NCBI GenBank assembly: GCA_900756555.1
Contig: CAAEKP010000167.1
Coordinates: 1-10,424, forward strand
Length of the DNA stretch: 10,424 bases
Origin: Peptococcaceae bacterium
GTDB lineage: Bacteria > Bacillota > Peptococcia > Peptococcales > Peptococcaceae
Reading direction: 5' to 3'
Shown here: positions 1 to 5,434 of the stretch, in pieces
How the letters are laid out: every line of letters begins with the position of its first letter
Position numbering within the stretch: the first letter of the stretch is position 1
The notes under the pieces: generated by a model
What the model saw: only the letters and a program-made list of their open reading frames with translations
The model's database searches: none
What the model was told of the DNA's origin: nothing
Translations under genes and position numbers: made by a program

Positions 1-99
1 CACCTCGCGGTGGACACCCTTGAGGTTCCGCTATTGCCTTCCCGCTACGGGGCGGCTTCGGGACTTCCACCCTTTAGACTGCGCCCATGCTGGGCGCAC
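1..99 (-). mobile_element. Group IIC intron, 5' end (domain I), cut by the window edge
   Basis: Read on the minus strand from 99 towards 1, the sequence begins GTGCGCCCAGCATGGGCGCA, followed by AGTCTAAAGGGTGGAAGTCC, and further on has CAAGGGTGTCC. GTGCG fits the group II 5' consensus GUGYG. From memory, the first ~40 bases and the CAAGGGUGUCC block align almost position for position with the Oceanobacillus iheyensis group IIC intron of known crystal structure. The first 20 bases fold as a hairpin (80-87 with 91-98). The location is also diagnostic: class C introns insert just behind intrinsic terminator stems, in the orientation seen here, and the intron start is five bases past the stem of the hydrogenase-operon terminator. 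The rest of the ribozyme, and any reverse transcriptase/maturase gene, would lie left of position 1. Whether the copy is complete or active cannot be seen. Confidence 0.85.
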
Positions 100-102
100 A
101 GC

Positions 103-134
103 AAAAACAGAGACTGCCGAAGCAATCTCTGTTT
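103..134 (-). terminator. Intrinsic terminator of the hydrogenase operon
   Basis: On the minus strand the RNA would form a nine-pair stem AAACAGAGA/TCTCTGTTT (126-134 with 105-113), one mismatch, then an inner TGC/GCA stem closed by a UUCG tetraloop (loop 118-121, closing C-G pair). The 3' arm runs into a T5 tract. It starts 20 bases after the stop codon of the membrane subunit gene. The intron start at 99 lies just behind the T-tract, so the terminator doubles as the intron's 5' exon target. Confidence 0.9.
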
Positions 135-153
135 GGATTTACTGCATATTCAA

Positions 154-1350
154 TTACATAATAGCCTGATTAAATTCGTGTTCGGTTTCCACTTCAACTT
201 TGCTGTCAGCGTCCCCAGGTACACCGTAGAAGAATGGGAAGTTTTCTGTGATGTACAGGAATGCTAGGAATGCCAAGCAGAACAGGCCAATGGTAGAAAC
301 GATTTCCATGAAAGATGGGAAGTAGCTGCCACCCAGAGAAGCAATGTGTGCGGACATACCAGTGAACACTACGTTCAGACGGGTCAGAATCAGACCGCAC
401 ATACCGGACAGACCAAATACCAGCAGACCACCCTGTGTTTTACCAAATGGAAGCAGGTGAATAATGATTGGCACTACGCACAGCAGAACCATTTCCAAGA
501 TAAACATATTGCCTTCCAGTGTGAAGGAGAATACATTACCCAACTGACCGCGCATTACCAGGTCAGCGCCTTTCAGCACAAAATACACTGCCATCAGCAC
601 AGCGGAGATACGGGTTAAACCGTACAGCATTTCTGTGTCGATTTTCATGTTGTAACGGCTGTTGGTCCAGATATATTCAATGATAGCCACACATGGGCCA
701 ACAAAGAAGGAGGACAGTACGAACAGCCAAGGCATCATCTGAGTAGCCCAGATTGGATCCAGTTTTGCTGGCATCCCTAAGTACAGGGAGCCCAGAGAAG
801 CCTGATGACCCAGAGGTACGGTACATGCAGCGATGAATACAATCTGCATGATTGGTTGCATTTTCTTTTTGAATTTAGGAGAAACTTTTTCAGCTCCTAC
901 TTCAATCAGTTCAATAACCTGCAGCACCATGTATGCTACGATACACATGTAAACTTCAAACATTGGGGAATGGATACCAGGAGATACGAATGGTCTCCAG
1001 AAGTTATCCCAACGACCAATTTCAATGATTAAGATTAACAGTACCAGAACATAGCCGATAAAGGATAACAGCAGACATCTTCTGGATACAGGTTCAAATT
1101 TTTCAGCATGGAAAATGTGGGTGATAATCGCGGTACTGAAACCAGCACCAGCCAGCGCTATCACGTTCATGTCAGCGCCAATCCACAAGCCCCATGGCAT
1201 TTCATCATTCAGGCCGGTCCAATAGCCCAGACCTGCGTAATATCTAGCAAAAATCAGTAACAAAGAGAAGACCAGAACGCCCAGCATACCCAGTCTGACT
1301 GGAGTAACTCTGAAATTCCATCTTCCTTTTGGAGTTTTAAAAGTTTTCAT
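154..1350 (-). CDS. HybB/NrfD-type membrane subunit of the hydrogenase (quinone-reactive)
   Basis: 398-residue integral membrane protein of the NrfD/PsrC superfamily, closest in pattern and length to HybB of E. coli hydrogenase-2 (about 390 residues). About ten hydrophobic helices are visible, roughly at residues 20-43, 54-80, 93-112, 130-150, 167-190, 203-228, 244-265, 280-300, 307-328 and 347-367. Family landmarks are GLNDEMPWGLWIG (46-58), HQASLGSLYLG (182-192), RLNVVFTGM (324-332) and YFPSFMEI (343-350). It should take electrons from the HybA-like subunit and pass them to menaquinone in the membrane, possibly with proton movement as proposed for HybB. The acidic C-terminal tail has no predicted function. 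The ATG at 1350 is preceded by a purine-rich GGAAGGGGAG ribosome site, and the gap to the upstream gene is 18 bases. It is the last gene of the operon, ending just before the terminator. Confidence 0.92.
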   Translation of the reverse strand: MKTFKTPKGRWNFRVTPVRLGMLGVLVFSLLLIFARYYAGLGYWTGLNDEMPWGLWIGADMNVIALAGAGFSTAIITHIFHAEKFEPVSRRCLLLSFIGYVLVLLILIIEIGRWDNFWRPFVSPGIHSPMFEVYMCIVAYMVLQVIELIEVGAEKVSPKFKKKMQPIMQIVFIAACTVPLGHQASLGSLYLGMPAKLDPIWATQMMPWLFVLSSFFVGPCVAIIEYIWTNSRYNMKIDTEMLYGLTRISAVLMAVYFVLKGADLVMRGQLGNVFSFTLEGNMFILEMVLLCVVPIIIHLLPFGKTQGGLLVFGLSGMCGLILTRLNVVFTGMSAHIASLGGSYFPSFMEIVSTIGLFCLAFLAFLYITENFPFFYGVPGDADSKVEVETEHEFNQAIM

Positions 1351-1368
1351 CTCTATTTTCTCCCCTTC

Positions 1369-2184
1369 CTACTTTTCGCTCTTATGCTCTGCATGTGCAA
1401 CAGCATGACGGCGTTTGGAATAAATGCTGACCCCTGTCCATGCCGCAGCCCCTACTGCGAAAATTGGCAGAGTAAAGCGGGTAAAACCATGGATATTTTT
1501 AGGAACAGATTTTTCCGGCAGATTGGTTGGGAAGCCCAGTTCACCAAAGTCTACGTCAGAGATATACAGCCAGCTTGTGCCGCCAACTTCTTTTTCACCA
1601 TACACATGGTTCAGATATTTGCTGTCGCTGCCGATGATTTCATGAGCTTTCGCCAGCATTTCATCACGATTGCCAAACATCAGTGCATTGGTTGGGCAAA
1701 CGCTTGCGCAGGCTGGTGATTCCCCGTCAGCCAGCTTAGAGCTACAGAACTGGCATTTCATTACGGAAGGCATAACCTTTTCCCATTCATATTTTGGCAC
1801 ATCAAATGGGCAGGCAATCATGCAGTAACGGCAGCCTACACACAGTTCAGGGTCATACTGCACAGCCCCTTCTGCTGTCTGATGGAATGCATGAGCAAAA
1901 CATACGGAGGAGCAGGCTGGTTCCAGGCAATGCATACACTGACGTTTTACAAAACGCCATACTTCCTGTCCATCTTTCTGCACTTTCATGTGTTCTACCG
2001 TTGTCCAGGTATTACTATCCAATTTTACATCGGTACCGTGCGCATTTTTTGTAATTTCAGGATTTTCAGGATCTTTAAAGTCCTGATTATTCCACAATTT
2101 GCAGGCAACAGTACAGCTACCGCAGCCAACGCATTTTGTTAAGTCTACTAAAACACTTTTCTGATTAGTTACTTTGTTCGCCAT
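1369..2184 (-). CDS. HybA/FdnH-type 4x[4Fe-4S] electron-transfer subunit with membrane anchor
   Basis: 271-residue ferredoxin-like subunit of the DmsB/FdnH/HybA class. Sixteen cysteines form four cluster-binding groups: C18/21/24/28, C83/86/91/95, C115/118/121/125 and C144/147/159/163, enough for four [4Fe-4S] clusters. A GGTSWLYISDV block (201-211), typical of the HybA/FdnH branch, follows, then one hydrophobic helix (about 236-255) and a basic tail (SKRRH). By the positive-inside rule this places the cluster domain outside the membrane and the tail in the cytoplasm. There is no Tat or Sec signal, so export probably relies on the twin-arginine signal of the catalytic subunit (hitchhiking, as for FdnH); HybA itself normally has its own signal. 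Its role is to wire the hydrogenase to the HybB-like protein. The start ATG has a GGGGAGG site; the gap to the hydrogenase gene is 18 bases. Confidence 0.93.
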   Translation of the reverse strand: MANKVTNQKSVLVDLTKCVGCGSCTVACKLWNNQDFKDPENPEITKNAHGTDVKLDSNTWTTVEHMKVQKDGQEVWRFVKRQCMHCLEPACSSVCFAHAFHQTAEGAVQYDPELCVGCRYCMIACPFDVPKYEWEKVMPSVMKCQFCSSKLADGESPACASVCPTNALMFGNRDEMLAKAHEIIGSDSKYLNHVYGEKEVGGTSWLYISDVDFGELGFPTNLPEKSVPKNIHGFTRFTLPIFAVGAAAWTGVSIYSKRRHAVAHAEHKSEK

Positions 2185-2202
2185 TATTCATACCTCCCCT
2201 TC

Positions 2203-3816
2203 TTAAACTTCTTTTCTGGTTAAGGAACCAGATCTGTCTTCATAAGTGGTATGACACAGTTCATGGGCCAGATGGCTCAGTGGTTTTTCCAGGAATTCGG
2301 TATAAATTTCTGTGATCTGTGGGTTTTCATGGCTTAACCGCAGATTCATATTTTTTACATTGTCCTGACCAGCGCCTACTACGCCAGCAGCTGTCCCTTT
2401 GATGTCACCCGCTGTATCGTGTTTGTACATGGTATCAATTCTTGCCTGACGTACCCAGTCCTGTGGAGGTACCGCAGTTCTTGGCTGACCGCCGCCGGCA
2501 ATACAACCGCCTGGGCAAGCCATAACTTCTAAGAAGTGGAAGTCTGCTTTACCAGATTTGATTTCTTCACATAACTGACGCGCATTAGCCAAACCAGAAG
2601 CAACAACAACTTTCACAGTGCCTACGCCTGGAATATCAACTGCTGCACGTTTGATGCCATCTAAGCCACGTACTGGTTCCAGATGATACATGATTTCCGG
2701 AGGGTTGCTGCCGGTAATCAGTTTGTAAGCGGAACGTACAGCCGCTTCCATAACACCGCCAGTATTACCAAAGATCAGACCGGCAGTAGAACCAATCTGG
2801 TCATACTGACCTTCTTCCAAGGTAGCAAAATCTAAACCCGGGCGTTTTTTGCGAATCATATTTGCCAGTTCACGCACGCTCAGTACATAGTCCATATCGG
2901 CTACATCCGGGTCATTGTGGAATTTACCAGCGCCGCCTTCCAGGCCATGGAACTGCGATCTGCTGATTTCAAATTTTTTCGCTACGCAAGGCATAATTGC
3001 CACGTTCACAATTTTTTTGTAATTAATACCCAATTTGTCTGCATTGTAGGTTTTTAATGTAGAACCATGCATCATCATTGGGGAACGTGCAGAAGACAGG
3101 TTTGGAATTAATTCTGGATAATAATATTCCACAAATTTAACCCAACCTGGGCAGCAGGATGTCAGCTGTGGCAGTACGCCGCCTTTGGTTACACGTTCTA
3201 CTAATTCAGAGCCTTCTTCCATGATGGTTAAGTCAGCACTGAAGTTGGTATCTACTACTACATCAAAGCCCAGTTCACGCAGTGCGGTAACCATCTGGCC
3301 TTCCGCCCACGCACCAGCGCCCATGCCAAATTCTTCACCGATACCAACACGGGTAGCTGGGGAAGTCTGTACAATTACGGTTGTTTCAGGGTCTTCAATT
3401 GCTTTCCATACATCTTCAATTACATCACGCTCTGCGATAGCACCGGTTGGGCACCACAGAGAACACTGACCGCAGTGTACGCAGATGAAATCGTCATGTA
3501 CTGGCAGTTCATAGTAACCGAACACGCTCTGCACTTTTTCGCAGGCTTCGATACACTGACCGCATAAAATACATTTGTCATCGTTTCGTACCAGAGATAC
3601 GTTATCTGGGTCCAGTGGAACACGGCCTTTTACCTGTGCAGGCATTGCACTGGCGTTGCGATACTGATTTGGCAGCCAGCCTGTACCGCTTGGATCACTT
3701 ACAGGTGCGCAACCAGTCATTGTTGCCGCCGCGCCTACTACACCGGCACCTGCCATCACACTTAGAAAACGACGTCTGCTCATGCCATTGTTTTCTAACT
3801 TTCTGTGTTTTTCCAT
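2203..3816 (-). CDS. hydA: [FeFe] hydrogenase catalytic subunit, Tat-exported, with fused small-subunit domain
   Basis: 537 residues, catalysing reversible H2 = 2H+ + 2e-. The ATG at 3816 is chosen because GAGGTG (3823-3828) lies six bases upstream; a GTG at 3825 is in frame but sits inside that site. Numbering from this ATG: twin-arginine signal SRRRFLSVMAGAGVVGAAA (13-31) ending in MTGC, with C36 a possible lipidation site; two [4Fe-4S] motifs C82/85/88/92 and C112/115/118/122; then the H-cluster domain with all three signatures: TSCCPGW (219-225), MPCVAKKFE (275-283) and EVMACPGGCIAGGGQP (430-445). H-cluster ligands are C222, C277, C434 and C438, and the proton-relay cysteine C221 is present. 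Residues ~455-525, ending SHLAHELCHTTYEDR, form the small-subunit domain, a separate HydB chain in Desulfovibrio but fused here. There is no [2Fe-2S] or NuoG-like N-terminal extension. No key residue is missing. The neighbours indicate a membrane-bound respiratory enzyme, probably uptake, but direction cannot be read from sequence. Confidence 0.96.
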   Translation of the reverse strand: MEKHRKLENNGMSRRRFLSVMAGAGVVGAAATMTGCAPVSDPSGTGWLPNQYRNASAMPAQVKGRVPLDPDNVSLVRNDDKCILCGQCIEACEKVQSVFGYYELPVHDDFICVHCGQCSLWCPTGAIAERDVIEDVWKAIEDPETTVIVQTSPATRVGIGEEFGMGAGAWAEGQMVTALRELGFDVVVDTNFSADLTIMEEGSELVERVTKGGVLPQLTSCCPGWVKFVEYYYPELIPNLSSARSPMMMHGSTLKTYNADKLGINYKKIVNVAIMPCVAKKFEISRSQFHGLEGGAGKFHNDPDVADMDYVLSVRELANMIRKKRPGLDFATLEEGQYDQIGSTAGLIFGNTGGVMEAAVRSAYKLITGSNPPEIMYHLEPVRGLDGIKRAAVDIPGVGTVKVVVASGLANARQLCEEIKSGKADFHFLEVMACPGGCIAGGGQPRTAVPPQDWVRQARIDTMYKHDTAGDIKGTAAGVVGAGQDNVKNMNLRLSHENPQITEIYTEFLEKPLSHLAHELCHTTYEDRSGSLTRKEV

Positions 3817-3868
3817 TTTATTCACCTCAACGAATTAAATTAATGAAACCATTACATAAACTTTAATT

Positions 3869-3931
3869 GAGCCATCTGCATCAGAGCCACATAAGAGCAA
3901 AACCGCCACCGTCTGCCCCATATGCAGGCTC
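3869..3931 (-). promoter_or_regulatory. Possible structured leader RNA stem upstream of hydA
   Basis: In the minus-strand transcript, GAGCC-TGCAT (3931-3922) can pair with ATGCA-GAT-GGCTC (3881-3869): ten base pairs interrupted by a 3-base bulge, enclosing about 40 G-rich bases. This block is visibly richer in GC than the flanks and lies ~50 bases upstream of the hydA start. It matches no riboswitch class that I recognise. It may be a cis-acting RNA or only an incidental fold. Confidence 0.35.
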
Positions 3932-3937
3932 CAACTA

Positions 3938-3974
3938 TTTTAGCAAAGAAACAATTCCCGTTTCTTTGCTAAAA
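3938..3974. repeat. Perfect 15-bp inverted repeat in the hydA leader
   Basis: TTTTAGCAAAGAAAC (3938-3952) and GTTTCTTTGCTAAAA (3960-3974) are exact reverse complements around a 7-base loop. On the minus strand the 3' arm ends in AAAA with no T-tract, so it is not a standard terminator. It lies ~45 bases after the predicted transcription start of hydA and could be an operator for a dimeric regulator or a leader hairpin that affects mRNA stability. A shorter hairpin (4003-4020, GTAG/CTAC core) lies at the predicted extreme 5' end of the same transcript. Confidence 0.6.
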
Positions 3975-4028
3975 ACAGATTACTCATAATTTAATGAATA
4001 ACGGAGTAGCTTATCTACCCACTATCAT

Positions 4029-4056
4029 TTTATACTGTTTTACAGGATTTTCGCAA
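4029..4056 (-). promoter_or_regulatory. hydA: Candidate promoter of the hydrogenase operon
   Basis: On the minus strand TTGCGA (4051-4056) and TATAAA (4029-4034) are separated by 16 bases, giving a predicted start near 4022 and a leader of about 205 bases before the hydA ATG. The -35 box matches the consensus at four of six positions, so the call is moderate. No clear terminator separates arsR from this promoter, so read-through from arsR is possible. Confidence 0.5.
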
Positions 4057-4058
4057 TC

Positions 4059-4080
4059 TTTTTTTATTGTGAAAAGCAAT
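4059..4080. promoter_or_regulatory. T7-ATTGTGAA element upstream of the hydA promoter (candidate operator)
   Basis: A run of seven T followed by ATTGTGAAAAGCAAT (4066-4080), with ATTG/CAAT ends in inverted orientation, just upstream of the hydA -35 box. Almost the same string occurs upstream of arsR at 4494-4513. TTGTGAA also resembles a Rex half-site, but no complete Rex palindrome is present. Confidence 0.35.
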
Positions 4081-4112
4081 ACAAAACTGCATATTTGTCT
4101 AATCTGCAATTT

Positions 4113-4475
4113 TTATAACGCCAATGCTTCCAGCAACAATTGCCGTACATGGCTGTTGCAAATGCTGTAAAACACCTGCTTTCCATCTTTACGCCCATGC
4201 ACAATCCGCAAATTGCGCAGCACCCGTAACTGATGAGAAACCGCCGACTGACTGCTTCCTACCAGAACCGTTAAATCACAGACACAAAGCTCCTCCTGCA
4301 ACAGATAATACAGGATTTTTACCCGTGTACTATCGCCCAACACTTTGAATAGTTCAGCTGTCTGCTGGCTTTTTTCTTCCGCAATCCTTTTATGCTCCAT
4401 TTGCTCCACTATATTGCTGTGTACACAAAATTCATCACATTGCCATTGTTCTTCCACGGAAATCAGACCTCCCAT
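4113..4475 (-). CDS. ArsR/SmtB-family metal-sensing repressor, CadC-like
   Basis: 120-residue winged-helix repressor of the ArsR/SmtB family, which leaves DNA on binding metal. The DNA-reading region is SSQSAVSHQLRVLRNLRIV (74-92), followed by the beta-wing HGRKDGKQVFYSI. Metal ligands of the alpha3N site known from CadC are present: an N-terminal CDEFC pair (C13, C17) plus ELCVC (C64, C66). This suggests Cd/Pb/Zn or another thiophilic ion rather than the pure alpha3 arsenic type. The second (alpha5) site is incomplete: one histidine is kept in NSHVRQ, but the aspartate is replaced and the protein ends at ALAL before the distal ligands. The ATG at 4475 has AAGGA six bases upstream; a GTG at codon 7 with GGAGGT ahead of it is an alternative, keeping both cysteines of the pair. 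No metal transporter lies nearby. It is 92 bases downstream of the nitroreductase gene and upstream of the hydrogenase operon. Confidence 0.88.
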   Translation of the reverse strand: MGGLISVEEQWQCDEFCVHSNIVEQMEHKRIAEEKSQQTAELFKVLGDSTRVKILYYLLQEELCVCDLTVLVGSSQSAVSHQLRVLRNLRIVHGRKDGKQVFYSICNSHVRQLLLEALAL

Positions 4476-4493
4476 TCACTGTCCTTCGGATAC

Positions 4494-4513
4494 TTTTTTT
4501 GATTGTGAACAAT
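4494..4513. promoter_or_regulatory. T7-GATTGTGAACAAT element upstream of arsR (candidate operator)
   Basis: Seven T followed by G and the palindrome ATTGT-GA-ACAAT (4502-4513), 19-38 bases upstream of the arsR start, where an autoregulatory operator would sit. TGAA/TTCA half-sites overlap it (4507-4520). It shares T7 and ATTGTGAA with 4059-4080. Assignment to the ArsR protein is inference. Confidence 0.4.
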
Positions 4514-4531
4514 ATTTCAAACCTATCTTAA

Positions 4532-4563
4532 CATTTTCTTAAAAATTAGATGAATAAGAAATG
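4532..4563. repeat. Imperfect inverted repeat between the nitroreductase and arsR genes
   Basis: CATTTTCTTA (4532-4541) can pair with TAAGAAATG (4555-4563) with one bulged T and a 13-base loop. It follows the nitroreductase stop but has no clean T-tract on either strand, so it is at best a weak terminator. It could also fall within the arsR control region. Confidence 0.3.
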
Positions 4564-4567
4564 CTTA

Positions 4568-5113
4568 TTACCGACGACGCAGTTGAACAGCATTTACCGA
4601 CTTTCTGGGCATCATTTTTTCCTTTACGGTTACTTCATCAGCAGCTGGACGACCAACGGCAACCATGCCATATAACTCCAGATTTTCATTCTGCTGAAAT
4701 TCATTGCGTAAATCCACACGGTCAAAAGAGCCAATGCAGTGGGTTACATAGCCGCGGCGCTGTGCTTCCAGGCTCAGATATCCCCAGGCGCAGCCGCTGT
4801 CAAAGCTGGCCCAGTAATTGAACAGCCCATTATGGGTGTCACCCACATTGCCTGCCACCAGAATAATCACCGGCGCAGCTGCCATCCATTCTTTTTCACC
4901 AGGCATCATATACTCCATCAGCATTTCCTTATCCTGCGGTGTTTTTGCCACAAAAAAGCGCCATGGCTGTTCATTGTAGGCAGATGGTGCCTGTGTAGCT
5001 GCCAGCAGCATTCCCTCTATATCTTCTTCGGCTACTTCACCAGGGCCAAAGTACATGGTGGAATAACGCTGTGCCATTTCTTCCATGATTTCCTGCTCTA
5101 ATACTCGTTTCAT
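4568..5113 (-). CDS. Nitroreductase-family flavoprotein (FMN-dependent NAD(P)H oxidoreductase)
   Basis: 181-residue protein of the nitroreductase family, within the usual range for its small single-domain members. These are FMN-binding dimers that transfer electrons from NAD(P)H to nitro compounds, quinones or flavins in the cytoplasm. Visible landmarks are the N-terminal RYSTMYF (16-22, normally RRSxRxF, an FMN-phosphate contact), APSAYNEQPWRFFV (42-55), the long helix GCAWGYLSLEAQRRGY (107-122), THCIGSF, and the closing AVGRP (152-156). In RYSTMYF the usual second basic residue is replaced, so the phosphate contact may differ. The C-terminus ends in RRR and lacks a ferredoxin domain. AGAGGG lies about nine bases upstream of the ATG. 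The physiological substrate is unknown. It may be co-transcribed with the ArsR-type regulator 92 bases downstream. Confidence 0.9.
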   Translation of the reverse strand: MKRVLEQEIMEEMAQRYSTMYFGPGEVAEEDIEGMLLAATQAPSAYNEQPWRFFVAKTPQDKEMLMEYMMPGEKEWMAAAPVIILVAGNVGDTHNGLFNYWASFDSGCAWGYLSLEAQRRGYVTHCIGSFDRVDLRNEFQQNENLELYGMVAVGRPAADEVTVKEKMMPRKSVNAVQLRRR

Positions 5114-5168
5114 AACAGAATCCCTCTTTCTCTCTGCTTATAAAATAATTCAGTCAGCACAATATAAT

Positions 5169-5197
5169 ATTGTAACAGTATTTCGATAGCAGGACAA
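5169..5197 (-). promoter_or_regulatory. Candidate promoter of the nitroreductase gene
   Basis: On the minus strand TTGTCC (5192-5197) and TACAAT (5169-5174) lie exactly 17 bases apart, a good sigma-70/A-type fit (four of six and five of six matches). The predicted start is near 5162, about 50 bases upstream of the ATG at 5113. Confidence 0.6.
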
Positions 5198-5206
5198 GTG
5201 TCCCGC
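5189..5206. promoter_or_regulatory. Palindrome over the nitroreductase -35 box (candidate operator)
   Basis: GCAGGACA-AG-TGTCCCGC is an 18-base palindrome with seven of eight paired positions in each arm, and it covers the -35 box at 5192-5197. It is markedly GC-rich within an AT-rich spacer. A dimeric repressor bound here would block the polymerase. The regulator is unknown. Confidence 0.4.
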
Positions 5207-5362
5207 TTGCCGATAACAGTTCTAATTTTTTATTTCTTCTATATAATAACTTATAAATAATAACTATAACACGATTTTCCGCTTTTGAAACATGACACAT
5301 CCCACAGCCTGACAATCCTTTCCGAACTTTTTTAAAAAAACGATGTCTTTTTCTCATAACTG

Positions 5363-5371
5363 TGATATAAT
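5363..5371 (+). promoter_or_regulatory. Extended -10 promoter for the 118-residue protein
   Basis: TGATATAAT (5363-5371) is a perfect extended -10 (TGn plus TATAAT). No convincing -35 box lies upstream, which is usual for this class. The predicted start near 5378 leaves a ~57-base leader to the ATG at 5435. Apart from this and the divergent nitroreductase promoter, the 5114-5434 spacer holds only AT-rich sequence (5221-5275 and around 5330) with no gene that I can support. Confidence 0.6.
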
Positions 5372-5434
5372 AAATTTATAGTTCGTATTAACAAGGGATA
5401 AAAGAGTTATTCACATTTTTAAGGAGGTTATTTT

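Noticed and set aside
80..98. GC-rich hairpin TGCGCCCA/TGGGCGCA as a second terminator
   Set aside because: It has no T-tract and is the first hairpin of the group II intron.
10..267. Plus-strand open frame at the left end, 85 residues
   Set aside because: It runs antisense through the intron, the terminator and the end of the HybB-like gene; it is a shadow with no supporting signals.
3814..3825. GTG at 3825 as the hydA start (540 residues)
   Set aside because: The GTG is part of the GAGGTG ribosome site that serves the ATG at 3816, so it cannot be the start with that site; nothing better lies upstream of it.
3938..3974. 15-bp inverted repeat as the terminator of arsR
   Set aside because: Its 3' arm ends in AAAA with no T-tract on the minus strand, it lies ~140 bases past the arsR stop, and it falls downstream of the predicted hydA promoter.
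4066..4080. Rex (NADH-sensing) operator upstream of hydA
   Set aside because: Only one half-site TTGTGAA is present; the second half lacks TTCACAA, so a Rex site is not supported.
5154..5357. 67-residue open frame on the minus strand between the nitroreductase and the 118-residue gene
   Set aside because: No ribosome site; it overlaps the nitroreductase promoter, the palindrome and AT-rich spacer, and the protein resembles no family that I know.
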